From the NCBI RefSeq assembly GCF_950295315.1, contig NC_080162.1, positions 72,360,697 through 72,424,696 on the forward strand: DNA of 64,000 nt, written 5' to 3'. Made by a program: the position numbers and the translations under genes. Positions 20,890-32,719 of the stretch are shown piece by piece. Every line of letters starts with the position of its first letter. Within the stretch, counting starts at the first letter, position 1. Below the pieces are notes generated by a model. The model worked only from the letters and a program-made list of their open reading frames with translations, had not been told where the DNA came from and did not search any database. This stretch comes from Erinaceus europaeus (Eukaryota > Chordata > Mammalia > Eulipotyphla > Erinaceidae).

Positions 20890-22020
20890 TTTGGTGAGAT
20901 CAGTTGTCAAGCCCTCTCCATGTTGACAGAGTGTTCATTCTGCTTTTATTTGCTTCACTCTGAAATAAAGATTAGTCACTTGAGCTAAATTTCTAGCCTG
21001 AAGTGAGAGACGCTGAAGAAGATGCTGTAGCAAAGGCTACATTCTCTGGAACCTGCTTTCACTTTGATGTTCTCTTGGCCTGTTTGGAATTCTGCAAATG
21101 GAGGACTGCCTTATACAACAGATTCTTAGCCAGAATCTCTGCAGCCCTTGACAGTGGATTCCAGTTTCTGCATCTGTATGCATCTGGGCTCAAGTCTGGG
21201 GTAGAAATCATGAGGTTTTTCTGAGGAGTAATGAGACTTTTATTGACCGGATTTCTAAGCTCTACATCTCTCTCTGGATATGCGTTCTGAGTCCACTTGA
21301 CCTTTTCCCACCTCTGGATTTCTACATATCCCTGTACTTTGATTGGAGCAGCTTTTCCTTTTTGGTGGAGCTAATTCCTGGTCTTCTTTTCAGATTTACC
21401 TGAATAGCAGGTTTTCCAGTTAACCCTCAAGCCTGTTTGCATTAGGTGACCCTAGTGTTTCCCCAGCCTTCTGTCAACCTTTCTCATCTCTCTTAATGGG
21501 ATGCAGCTTCTAAATATGAATGCAAAAGTCCATCTTTCCCCAACGACCTAGCTGGAGAACCAGGTAATAACAGCCTGACTGCACCTGTTTTCCTAGTTGC
21601 TTGAGAAAGCACTCATTAATTGGGCTCAGAGCTGGACTGGATAGGTGCTTGGGAGTAAATCAGCTCAGGCCTTTGAATTATACTTCAAAGCTCAGCAGAA
21701 GGCAGAGTGAGCTGACTAAAAAAAGAAAAGGGGGGGAAGATAGGGCAATTATTAAAACTCTTTGTTTCTCTGTCCTTAGGTTACCCAGTATGCCTGACTT
21801 ACAAAGGCTATTCTGAATCCTGTGAACTTGAACTTAGTAAAGGGATGTCAAGGTCAAGACATCACCTGGACCCTGATTCAGCACCATATGCTAACACCTG
21901 TCAGAAGAGATGTGTGAAGTAACTATACTGTATTTATGTGAACAGACAAAAAACCCCTTAACAGTCAACATAGTATTGAAGGAGAAGAACAAAGTAAAAA
22001 GACTGACACTGACTATAAGA
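20890..22020. other. No recognised feature
   Basis: Apparently single-copy. Two 70-codon frames (21003-21224, 21601-21816) show nothing recognisable. Confidence 0.45.
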
Positions 22021-22029
22021 TTTCCTATA

Positions 22030-22059
22030 AAACTGGAGAGATGGCATAATGGCTACATG

Positions 22060-22122
<63 letters not shown>

Positions 22123-22175
22123 CCATGCTTGAGATACTATGCATGCACTCAGCAGGCTCCCAGCTGGCCGTGTTG
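22030..22175 (+). mobile_element. SINE-C disrupted by a (CA)n expansion
   Basis: Head 'ggagagatggcataatggct', then a CA tract of about 30 units (22062-22121), then a degenerate 'ttccatgcttgagatact'. Confidence 0.6.
22062..22121. repeat. (CA)n microsatellite
   Basis: Uninterrupted CA dinucleotides. A predicted His-Thr repeat frame across it is an artefact. Confidence 0.95.
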
Positions 22176-22209
22176 TATAGAATTTTTCAACAATTATTGG
22201 GTTTAATTT

Positions 22210-22730
22210 GTTAACATTTTATTGAGAGTTTTTTTTTTGGGGGGGTGACTAATAGTTGACAGTAAACAGTAAATACAGTTGTTGGTACATGTGTAAAATT
22301 TCTCAGTTTTAAGCGCAGGTGGCGCAAAGCACAAGGACCGGCATAAGGATCCCGGTTCGAACCCCAGCTCCCCACCTGCAGGGGAGTTGCTTCACAGGCG
22401 GTGAAGCAGGTCTGCAGGTGTCTGTCTTTCTCTCCCCCTCTCTGTCTTCCCCTCCTCTCTCCATTTCTGTCCTAGCCAACAACAATGACATCGATAATAA
22501 CTACAATAAAACAACAAGGGCAACAAAAGGGAATAAATGAATAAATATAAAAAAAATTTCTCAGTTTTCTGCAAAACACTCTGACCCCCCCCACCTATGT
22601 CCTTCACGTTTGTGCACCAGGACTTGTACCCCCACCCCAAAAAGTCCTTTACTTCGGTGCAGTAGACCAAACCCGGTACAAATTCTGCTTTGTGTTTCCC
22701 CTTCTGTTCTTATTTCTCACCTTCTTTTAA
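22210..22730 (-). mobile_element. Older L1 3' UTR, split by SINE-A
   Basis: 'tgacagtaaacagtaaatac' before the SINE, then 'ctgcaaaacactctgacccc' and 'gtcctttacttcggtgcagt' after it. Confidence 0.7.
22311..22552 (+). mobile_element. 5'-truncated SINE-A with 16-bp TSD
   Basis: Identical 'aaaatttctcagtttt' at 22295-22310 and 22553-22568. The SINE lacks its first 25 bases (it starts 'aagcgcaggtggcgcaaagc'), so truncation happened at insertion. Confidence 0.92.
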
Positions 22731-22737
22731 TTTTGTT

Positions 22738-23040
22738 TTATTTTCCCTTTTGTTGCCCTTTTTTATTGTTGTAGTTATTATTGTTGTTATTGATGTCTTT
22801 GTTGTTGGATAGGACAGAGAGAAATGGAGAGAGGAGGGGAAGACGGGGGGGCAGAGAAAGACACCTGCAGACCTGCTTCATCACCCGTGAAGCGACTCCT
22901 ATCCAACAACAAATGACATCATAAACAACAATAATAACCACAACAAGGGCAACAAAAGGGGGAAAATGGCCTCCAGTAGCAGTGGATTCATGGTGTAGGC
23001 ACTGAGCCCCAGCAATAACCATGGAGACAAAAAAAAAAAA
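22738..23040. mobile_element. Inverted pair of truncated SINE-A / SINE-A'
   Basis: Antisense SINE-A (22738-22899) lacks its tRNA-like head. It is joined directly to a sense SINE-A' (22900-23040) that also lacks its head and starts at 'atccaacaacaaatgacatc'. The two tails form a near-palindrome across the junction. Confidence 0.75.
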
Positions 23041-24292
23041 GATGAGATGAACGAGGTGAACTTATCATTTTTAATAGCTGAGTAGTATTCCACTGTGTAT
23101 ATATACCACAACTTTCTTAGCTACTCATCTGTTGTTGGACACCTAGCTTGTTTCCAGGTTTGGACTATTATAGTGTTGCTATGAACATTAAGTATACACA
23201 GGTCTTTCTGGATGGATGTGTTTGGTTCCTTAGGCCATATCCCCAGGAAAGGGATTGGAGGGTCACAGGGTAGGCCCATTTCTAAACTTCTGAGAGTTCT
23301 CTAGACTGCTTTCCACAGGGGCTGGACCAATTTACATTCCTACCTGCAGTGTAGGAGGGTTCTTTTGCCCCCAACAGCCTCTCCAGCATTTGTTGTTGCT
23401 ATCATTTCTAATGTATAACATTCTCATAGGGATGAAGTGTTATCTCATTGTAATCTTTATTTGCATTTCTCAGACAGTCAATGACTTGGGAGCCTAGTTT
23501 TCATATGTTTATGGGTCTTTTGGATCTCTTCTTTGGTGAATATTCTGTTCATAACCCCTTCCCATTTTTGGAGGGTTCTTTTTTGTTGTTGTTGTTTTGT
23601 TCCTGAGATTGGTGAGCTATTTATATATTTTTGTTATTAGTATTTTGTCTGATGTATGGAATATAAAGATCTTCTCCCATTCTATAAGGAGTCTGTTTGG
23701 GTGGTGGTTTCTTTTGCTGTGCAGAAGCTTCTGAATTTGGTGTATTTCAAATTGGTTTATTTTTGTTTTAATCTTCCTTGTAATTGGACTTGTATCATTG
23801 AAAATGCCTTTAAAATTTAGATGGAAAAGAGTACTGCCAATATTTTCCTCTACGTATTTGATAGTTTCTGGTCTAACATCCAAGTCTTTGATCTATTTGG
23901 AGTTTAGTAAAACATTTTTTATTTTGGAGTTTACTTTTTTGTGTGGCGAAATGTAATAGTTTAGTTTCATTCTTCTGCATGTTGCGACCCAATTTTCCCA
24001 ACACCATTTGTTGAAGAGACTTTCTCTCTATTTAATAGTTAGGTCCCCCTTGTAAAAAATTAGATATCCATAGATATGGGGGATTGTTTTTGGGTTCTCA
24101 ATTCTATTCTACTGATCATCATGACTATTTTTGTTCCAGTATCAGGCACTTTTTACTGTAGTCCTATAATATAGTTTGAGATCTGGGAGTGTGATGCTCC
24201 CAGTTCTGTTCTTTTCCCTCAAGATTGCTTTGTCAATTCTAGGTATTCTCTGGTTCCAGATAAATGTTTGTAGTTTTTGTTCCATTATCTTA
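23041..24292 (-). mobile_element. Older L1, ORF2 3' part
   Basis: Antisense L1 ORF2 from its C-terminus ('gagtagtattccactgtgta') back to the end of the RT domain. It carries many stops and shifts. The short readable frame 23617-23883 is L1. It continues after two interruptions at 28485 and 30850. Confidence 0.85.
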
Positions 24293-24294
24293 AA

Positions 24295-25655
24295 AAAAAA
24301 GATGGGCACCACACCTATGGACATCTAATCTTTGACAAAGGGGCTCAGACTATTAAATGGGGAAAGCAGAGTCTCTTCAACAAATGGTGTTGGAAACAAT
24401 GGGTTGAAACATGCAGAAGAATGAAACTGAATCACTGTATTTCACCAAATACAAAAGTAAATTCCAAGTGGATCAAGGACTTGGATGTTAGACCACAAAC
24501 TATCAGATACTTAGAAGAAAATAGTGGCAGAACTCTTTTTCACATAAATTTTAAAGACATCTTCAATGAAACAAATCCAATTACAAAGAAGACTAAGGCA
24601 AGTATAAACTTATGGGACTGCATCAAATTAAAAAGCTTCTTCACAGCAAAAGAAACCACTACCCAAACCAAGAGACCCCTCACAGAATGGGAGAAGATCT
24701 TTATATGCCATACATCAGACAAGAGTTTAATAAATAACATAGATAAAGAGCTTGCCAAACTCAACAACAAGACAACAAATAACCCCATCCAAAAATGGGG
24801 GGAGGACATGGACAGAATATTCATCACAGAAGAGATCCAAAAGGCTGAGAAACATATGAAAAAATGCTCCAAGTCTCTGATTGTCAGAGAAATGCAAATA
24901 AAGACAACAATGAGATGCCACTTCACTCCTGTGAGAATGTCATGCATCAGAAAAGGTAACAGCAGCAAATGCTGGAGAGGGTGTGGGGTCAAAGGAACCC
25001 TCCTACACTGCTGGTGGGAATGTCAATTGGTCCAACCTCTGTGGAGAACAGTCTGGAGAACTCTCAGAAGGCTAGAAATGGACCTACCCTATGACCCTGC
25101 AGTTCCTCTCCTGGGGATATATCCTAAGGAACCCAACATATCCATCCAAAAAGATCTGTGTGCACATATGTTCTTGGCAGCACAATTTGTAATAGCCAAA
25201 ACCTGGAAACAACCCAGGTGTCCAACAACACATGAGTGGCTGAGCAAGTTGTGGTATATAGACACAATGGAATACTACTCAGCTGTAAAAAATGGTGACT
25301 TCACTGTTTTCAGCCTATCTTGATTGGACCTTGAAAAAATCATGGCGAGTGAAATAAGTCAGAAACAGAAGGATGAATATGGGATGATCTCACTCTCAGG
25401 CCAAAGTTGAAAAACAAGATTAGAAAAGAAAACACAAGTCGAACCTGAAATGGAATTGGAGTATTACACCAAAGTAAAAGACTCTGGGTTTGGTGGGTGG
25501 TGGGGAGAATACAGGTCCATGAAAAATGATGAATGAAATAGTGGGGGTTGTATTGTTAAATGGGAATCTGGGAAATGTTATGCATGTACAAACTATTGTA
25601 TTTACTGTTGAATGTAAAGCATTAATTCCCCAATAAAGAAATAAATTATTAAAAA
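24295..25655 (+). mobile_element. Younger L1, 5'-truncated
   Basis: L1 ORF2 C-terminal third, 3' UTR and 'ccaataaagaaataaattat' plus A-run. Opposite in direction to the older L1 it interrupts. It is followed directly by a second L1 3' end. Confidence 0.9.
24300..25323 (+). pseudogene. L1 ORF2 C-terminal fragment
   Basis: About 340 codons open, beginning in the region after RT ([11 protein letters not shown]) and running to the ORF2 end (EYYSAVKNGDF). The cysteine-rich segment [18 protein letters not shown] is intact. RT and endonuclease are missing, so it is not functional. The few differences from the other young copies suggest a recent insertion. Confidence 0.9.
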
Positions 25656-25948
25656 AAAAAAGAAACAGAAGGATGAATATGGGGTGATCTCACTCTCAGG
25701 CAGAAGTTGAAAAACAAGATCAGAAAAGAAAACACAAATAGAACCTGAAATGGAATTGGCGTATCACACCAAAGTAAAAGACTCTGGGGTGGGTGGGTAG
25801 GAAGAATACAGGTCCAGGAAGGATTCAGAGGACCTAGTGGGGGTTATATTGTTATATGGGAAACTGGGGAATGTTATGCATGTACAAACTATTGTACTTA
25901 CTGTTGAATGTAAAACATTAATTCCCCAATTAAAAAAAAATGGGCAAA
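25656..25948 (+). mobile_element. Second L1 3' end in tandem
   Basis: Starts in the A-run of the previous copy with 'gaaacagaaggatgaatatg' and repeats about 290 bp of 3' UTR, ending 'attccccaattaaaaaaaaa'. Confidence 0.9.
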
Positions 25949-26206
25949 CAGCTAATGGAAATAGTTAATAAGTTCAGTAAAATAGCAGGATACAAAATCA
26001 ATACACATAAATTGTGGCATTTCTGTATACAAACAAGGAATCAGAGGAAAGGGAAATAAAAGACTCAATCCCATTTACAATCAAACCTCAAAAGATAAAA
26101 ATACCCTGGGGAAAATCTCACAGAGGAGGTGAAGGACCTTTAAAACAAAACTACAGGACATTGCTAAGAAAAATAGAGAAGTACACACAGAAGTGGAAGA
26201 ACATTT

Positions 26207-26397
26207 TTTTTTTTAATTGTTGTAGCTATCATTGCTGTTATTATTGATGTTGTCATTGTTGGATAGGACATAGAGAAACGGAGAGAGGAGGAGAAGACAG
26301 AGAGGGGGAGAGAAAGATAAGACACCTGCAGACCTGCTTCACCGCTTGTAAAGCATCTCCCCTGCAGATGGCGATCCTTATGGCCCTTGCGCTTAGC
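26207..26397 (-). mobile_element. SINE-A in L1, first of two at one site
   Basis: Antisense SINE-A missing most of its head, between direct repeats 'ggaagaacattt' (26195-26206 and 26398-26409). Confidence 0.88.
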
Positions 26398-26409
26398 GGA
26401 AGAACATTT

Positions 26410-26679
26410 CTTAAGGCAGCTGGCGGTAGCGCAGCGGTTTAAGCGCAGGTTGCGTGAAGCACAAGGACTGGCTTAAGGATCCTTGTTTGAACCCCTGGCT
26501 CCCCATCTGTAGGAGAGTCGCTTCACAGGCGGTGACGCAGGTCTGCAGGTGTCTGTCTTTCTCTCCCCCTGTCTTCCCCTCCTCTCTCCATTTCTCTCTT
26601 TCCTCCCCAACAATGACCACGTCAATAACAATAAAACAACAAGGGCAGCAAAAAGGGAATAAATAAATAAATTTTAAAA
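26410..26679 (+). mobile_element. SINE-A in L1, second at the same site
   Basis: Sense SINE-A ('ggcggtagcgcagcggttta' head) between 26398-26409 and 26680-26689 ('aagaacattt'). Confidence 0.88.
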
Positions 26680-28262
26680 AAGAACATTTATTGTTCCTGG
26701 ATTGGAAAAATAAACATTATTTAAATGGACATTCTACAAAAAGCAATTTACAATGTTAGTGCAATCCCTGTCAAAATTCCAATGGCATTTTTCAAGCAAA
26801 TTGAATAACTTTTCTAGAAATTTGTGTGGAACTACAAAAGGCCACAAATTGTCAAAGCACTTCTGAGAAAAAAGGAAAAAATATGGAGGTATCATGTTCC
26901 CCAACTTCAGTTTATGCTACAAAGCAATAGTAACCAAAACAGCACAGTACTGGAATAAAAAAAAAAGTTGGATCAGTGGAACAGAAATGAAAGCCCAGAA
27001 ATGAGTTCACACATTTACAACCACTTAATATGTGACAAAGGGGCCAAACCCATTCGATATAGTAAAGAAGATCTCTTCAACAAATGGTGCTAGAAAAACT
27101 GAACAGACACATAGAGAAAAGTGAAACTAGACCACCACCTAACACCAGACACCAAGGTCAAATAAAAATAAATTAAAGATCTAGATATTAGACCAGAAAC
27201 TCTAAAATTTATGAAAGAAAATGAAACTATGTAGGAACTTCACATCAAAGATTTATATGGAGACTTAACCCCCTGGGCATGGGAAATTAATACAAGAGTA
27301 GATAAGTGGGAGTACATGAAACTAAAGTGCTTCTACACACCAAAAACAAACTACACAAAGATAACCAAGCAACTGAGTAAATGGGAGAAGATATTTGCAC
27401 ATCACACATCAGACAAGTAACTCATATCAAACATCTATACAGAATTGGTACAGATCTACAAAAGAAGTAAAAATAACCCAATAAAAGAGTGGACCAAACA
27501 ACTAAACATACAATTTTCTAAAGAAGCGATACACTTGGTCCACAGATATATGAAGAAATGCTCCAACTCACTTATCATTAGAGAAATACAAATTAAAACT
27601 ACACTGAAATATCATCTCACCCCTCAGAGAGTGACATACATTAACAAAGCAGATGTTTGTGAGATTGTGAAGAAAAAGGAACTCTGCTACACTGCTGGTG
27701 GGAATGTAAACTGGTGCAGCCATTTTGGAAGACTGTATGGACTGTTCTTAAACACATAAAAATGGAATTATTTTATGATCATGCAGTATCACTCTTAGGC
27801 ATTTATCCAATGGACACTGAGACTAATTAGAAGGGACATATGTGCTCCTATGTTTATACCTGCATTATTCACAATAGCCAAAGAGAGGAAGCAGCCTAAA
27901 TGCCCATCATTAGATGACTGGCTAAAGAAATTGTGGGATATATATTCCCTGGAATACTACTCTACAATAAAAAAGATGATATAGTGTCCTTTGGGACAAA
28001 ATGGATGGAACTGAAGGTGATTATGCTTAGCGAATTAAGAGATGAAATACAACTACCAGATGGTTTCAATCATATGTTGAATATGAGATATGATTTACAT
28101 GAACTGGCCAAAAGCAAGCAAGCAAACAAACAAAACCAGAAGCTATCAAATTGTTTGTATGACTTGTGAGAGCTATGGGGGTTATCTTTTGGAGGTGGGT
28201 AGGGATATGGAACTTTGGTGGTGAGTGTGGTATGTAACCTTGTGATCCTGTAATATACTTTT

Positions 28263-28445
28263 TTTTTTTTTAAGATTTTACTTATTTATTTATTTTTTTA
28301 AAGAATTAATTTATTTATTCATGAGGAAGATAGGAGGAGACAAAGAACCAGGTATCACTCTGGTACATGTGCTGCCGGGGATTGAACTCAGGACCTCATG
28401 CTTGAGAGTCCAAAGCCTTATTGCTGTGCCACCTCCCAGACCACG
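28263..28445 (-). mobile_element. SINE-D in L1 3' end
   Basis: T-run, 'tattcatgaggaagatagga', ending 'tgccacctcccagaccac'. Confidence 0.85.
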
Positions 28446-28484
28446 TACTATACTATTAATGCACAAAAGTAATTTTAAAAATTA

Positions 28485-28875
28485 GTGGGACCTTGATGAA
28501 GATTGCTTTAAATTTGTATATGGCTCTGGGTTGAATATTCATTTGATGATGTTAATTCTTCCAATCCATGAACATGAAATATCTGTCCACTTCTTTGTGT
28601 TTTTCTCTATTCCCTTGATTTTCAGTATACAAGTCTTTCACTTCTTTTGTTAGGTTTACTCCTACATATCTTATTGTTGCTGCTATAGTGAATGGGACTT
28701 ATTTCTGGATCTCTTCTCCTCCTGACTTAGTGTTTGCATAAAGAAATGCTACTAATTTTTGTATGTTAACTTTGTAACCTGACACTTTACTATATTGTTT
28801 GATAATTTTCAGGAGCTTCCTTGTTGAGGATTTTTATCTGTGTTCATGAGACATAATGGTTTGCAGTTTTCTTTT
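28485..28875 (-). mobile_element. Older L1, continuation
   Basis: Its sequence ('ccttgatgaagattgcttta' to 'gagacataatggtttgcagt') is exactly what should follow 24292 in an antisense L1. Confidence 0.82.
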
Positions 28876-28876
28876 T

Positions 28877-30849
28877 TTAAAAAATAATTTATTTCTTTAT
28901 TGGGGAATTAATGCTTTACATTCAACAGTAAATACAATAGTTTGAACATGCATAACTTTCCCCAGATTCCCATTTAACAATACAACCCCCACAATTTCAT
29001 TCATCATTTTTCATGGACCTGTATTCTCCCCACCCACCCACCCACCCCAGAGTCTTTTACTTTGGTGTAATACTCCAATTCCATTTCAGGTTCGACTTGT
29101 GTTTTCTTTTCTGGTCTTGTTTTTCAACTTCGGCCTGAGAGTGAGATCATCCCATATTCATCCTTCTGTTTCTGACTTATTTCACTCACCATGATTTTTT
29201 CAAGGTCTATCCAAGATCGGCTGAAAACGGTGAAGTCACCATTTTTTTACAGCTGAGTAGTATTCCATTGTGTATATATACCACAACTTGCTCAGCCACT
29301 CATGTGTTGTTGGACACCTGGGTTGCTTCCAGGTTTTGGCTATTACAAATTGTGCTGCCAAGAACATATGTGTACACAGATCTTTTTGGATGGATGTGTT
29401 GGGTTCCTTAGGATCTATCCCCAGGAGGGGAATTGCAGGGTCATAGGGTAGGTCCATTTCTAGTCTTCTGAGAGTTCTCCAGACTGTTCTCCACAGAGGT
29501 TGGACCAATTGACATTCCCACCAGCAGTGCAGGAGGGTTCCTTTGACCCCACACCCTCTCCAGCATTTGCTGCTGTTACCTTTTCTGATGTATGACATTC
29601 TCACAGGAGTGAAGTGATATCTCATTATTGTCTTTATTTGCATTTCTCTGACAATCAGAGACTTGGAGCATTTTTTCATATGTTTCTCAGCCTTTTGGAT
29701 CTCTTCTGTGGTGAATATTCTGTCCAAGTCCTCCCCCCATTTTTGGATGGGGTTATTTGTTGTCTTGTTGTTGAGTCTGGCAAGCTCTTTATATATGTTG
29801 GTTATTAAACTCTTATCTGATGTATGGCATGTAAAGATCTCCCATTCTGTGAGGGGTCTCTTGGTTTGGGTAGTGGTTTCTTTTGCTGTGAAGAAGCTTT
29901 TTAATTTGATGTAGTCCCATAGGTTTATACTTGCCTTAGTCTTCCTTGTAGTTGGATTCGTTTCATTGAAAATGTCTTTAAAATTTATGTGGAAAAAAGT
30001 TCTGCTTATATTTTCCTCTAAGTATCTGATAGTTTGTGGTCTAACATCCAAGTCCTTGATCCACTTGGAATTTACTTTTGTATTTGGTGAAATACAGTGA
30101 TTCAGTTTCATTCTTCTGCATGTTTCAACCCATTGTTTCCAACACCATTTGTTGAAGAGACTCTGCTTTCCCCATGTAATAGTCTGGGTCCCTTTGTCAA
30201 AGATTAGATGTCCATAGGTGTGGGGCCTCATTTCTGGGCTCTCAATTCTATTCCACTGGTCAGTGTGTCTGTTCATGTTCCAGTACCAAGCAGTTTTGAT
30301 GACAATGGCCCTATAATACAGTTTGAGATCTGGGAGTGTGATGCCTCCGGTTCTGTTCTTTTTTCTCAAGATTGTTTTGGCAATTCTAGGTCTTTTCTGG
30401 TTCCAGATAAACATTTGTAGCATTTGTTCTATTCTCCTAAAAAATGTGCTTGGGATCTTGATGGGGATAGCATTAAATTTGTAGATGGCTCTGGGTAATA
30501 TATTCATTTTGATGATGTTAATTCTTCCAACCCATGAACATGGAATATCTTTCCACTTCTTTGTGTCTTTTTCAATTTCTTTGAGTAGTGACTCATAATT
30601 TTCAGTATACAAGTCTTTCACTTCTTTGGTTAGGTTTACTCCTAGATATTTTATTGTTTTTGTTGCTATAGAAAAAGGAACTGATTTCTGGATTTCAATT
30701 TCTTCTAACTTAGTGTTTGCATAGAGGAATGCCACTGATTTTTGAATGTTAATTTTGTAGCCTGACACATTACTGTATTGCCTGATGATTTCCAAAAGCT
30801 TCTTGCTGGATTCCTTAGGTTTTTCCATGTATACTATCATGTCATCTGG
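28877..30849 (-). mobile_element. Younger L1 in the older L1
   Basis: 3' UTR at the left, 5'-truncated at the right just at the RT motif C. The flanking repeat 'cagttttcttt' (about 28864 and 30855) is the likely TSD. Confidence 0.9.
29236..30840 (-). pseudogene. L1 ORF2 C-terminal fragment, 534 codons open
   Basis: Starts two residues after the catalytic ADD ([12 protein letters not shown]), so RT palm motifs A-C are gone. It then reads through the RT thumb ([19 protein letters not shown]) and the C-terminal domain ([26 protein letters not shown]). A 7-A run near the end shifts the frame after EYYSAVKK and removes the last 40 or so residues. Young but dead. Confidence 0.9.
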
Positions 30850-31375
30850 TTTTCAGTTTTCTTTGTTTAGCTTTGGTATTAGAGTACTACTGATCTCATA
30901 GAACTAATTAGGAAGTATTTCCTATGTGTCTATTTTCTGGAAGATATTGTAAAGAATTGGCATCATTTGATTCTTAAGTGTTTGGTAGGAGTCAGCAATG
31001 ACCCATCTAGATTTTATGCTTTCTGTTTTGGAGTGTTATTAATTATTGCTTCAATTTATTTAGTAGTATAGAACTTAAGAGGGTGTATTTCTTCTTTCGA
31101 TGGTTTTATTTCTGTGAGTAATGGAAGACTGTGTCTTTAAAGGAACCTATTTCATATAGTCTATCAGATTTGTGGGCATTGGGTTATACATAGTATCTCC
31201 TCATTTATCTGTTAATATTCATGGGATCTGAGTGATGACCTTTCTTTTATTTTTGGTATTAGTAATTTGTGTATTCTTTCTTTTTTTTTCCTGGCCTTCC
31301 TAGAAGCTTATTCATTTTATTGATCTTTTCAAAGAATCAGCTTTAACTCTGTGAGCTGTTGCTCTTTAATTTGCA
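30850..31375 (-). mobile_element. Older L1, RT/inter-domain continuation
   Basis: 'ttagctttggtattagagta' and 'cattgggttatacatagtat' are decayed antisense L1 ORF2 upstream of RT. Confidence 0.7.
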
Positions 31376-32220
31376 ATACATCTATAAAGCTATTCAACTA
31401 ACCTACATCTACTTTCAAATAACACTAAACTGCTTCAAAGGAAGTCCAACTGCCTTCAATGAACAAAGACTTAAATCCTTTTTCTTACCTTTTATATTAT
31501 TGATATAATTCATTTAGCTTGTATGTACTTAAATAAACATCCATACTAAATACACTGTTGCATTATTTTGGAAAAAAATGTTATGTCAGAATGAGTAAAA
31601 ACAAGAGAAATAAAATTTTATTTTACCCGCCCTTATATGTCCTTTAAGGCCCTTCTATATCTAGTTCTGAGTTTCTGACATATATCATTTTATTTCTTCC
31701 TGAATAACTTTTTAGCATTTATTATAAAATATGCATGCTGGCACCAAATTCCATTTTTGTCTGAGAAAATATTTCTTCTTTACTTTTGATGGATAATTTC
31801 ACAGAGTACAGAATTACAGGTTGGTGTTTTTTTTCGTTTTTTTTTTTTTTCCCATCACTTAAAATAGTTTACTCCATGCTGTTCTTTATCCATGTGGCTT
31901 CTGAAAAGTCAGATAGAATTCTTATCTCTCTTCTGGTATAGCTAGATAAGGTGTTGGCTTATTTGGGGGCATGGTGATTTCATTAGGGATTCAAGTTCTT
32001 TCTACTTTTATGCCCTGCTATCTCTAGGTCACTCAGTCTCATTCCCACATGGTCCCAGGATGACTGACATTATTCCAGGAGTGACATATCGGTGACAATG
32101 AATGAAGGAATAACCGTACCACTCTGAGATGGAGGTAAAGTTTGCTGAGACCTCCACCAGATATTCCTTCATGTTCATAGCCAGAACCAGGTCAAACTTA
32201 AACCAATCAATTGCATGGAT
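31376..32220. other. AT-rich DNA, possibly ancient L1 in part
   Basis: 31600-32010 shows weak antisense L1M-like sequence ('ctgaaaagtcagatagaatt', 'ctctcttctggtatagctag'). The rest is unrecognised. Confidence 0.4.
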
Positions 32221-32237
32221 CCAGGGCTGTGGATATT

Positions 32238-32532
32238 TAAAAAAAATATTTATTTATTTATGTATTTATTCCCTTTTGTTGCCCTTGTTGTTTTATTGTT
32301 GTAGATATTATTGCTGTTGTTATTGATGTCGTCGTTGGATAGGACAGAGAGAAATGGAGAGAGGAGGGGAAGACAGAGAGGGGGAAAGAAAGATGGACAC
32401 CTGCAGACCTGCTTCACCGCCTGGGAAGCAACTCCCTGCAGGTGGGGAGCCTGGGGCTCGAACCAGGATCCTTAAGCCAGTCCTTGCACTTGGTGCCACA
32501 TGCACTTAACCTGCTGCGCTATCACCCAACTC
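32238..32532 (-). mobile_element. SINE-A with 17-bp TSD
   Basis: Identical 'ccagggctgtggatatt' at 32221-32237 and 32533-32549. Confidence 0.93.
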
Positions 32533-32719
32533 CCAGGGCTGTGGATATTATCAAGAGCTGGAATCAGTGGTTCTCAACCCTGGCTATGTTTCAGCAATTC
32601 CTACAAAATCTTCATGTCCTGGCCCACAACAAACTAACAATCTGAGTACATTGTTTCTTACTGTGTATTTTTTTTTATCTTTCTTGTCTATCTTTTATTT
32701 TTACTTTTATTTTATTATT

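Larger units (their letters stand above)
25949..28480 (+). mobile_element. Older L1, ORF2 C-terminal half and 3' end
   Basis: Starts after RT motif C ('aaaatagcaggatacaaaat') and ends 'ctttggtggtgagtgtggta...tgtaatatac', a different 3' UTR from the young L1s. Three SINEs interrupt it. The longest open piece is 27445-27759 (104 codons, MKKCSNSLIIREIQIKTTLK). It lies inside the minus-strand older L1. Confidence 0.85.

Noticed and set aside
21910..22206. Histidine-threonine repeat frame
   Set aside because: Produced by the (CA)n microsatellite at 22062-22121.
23041..25655. Facing minus and plus L1 segments at 24292 as one L1 inverted by twin priming
   Set aside because: Both segments contain the same ORF2 C-terminal region and 3' side, whereas a twin-primed element would have non-overlapping halves. 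The minus segment also continues at 28485.
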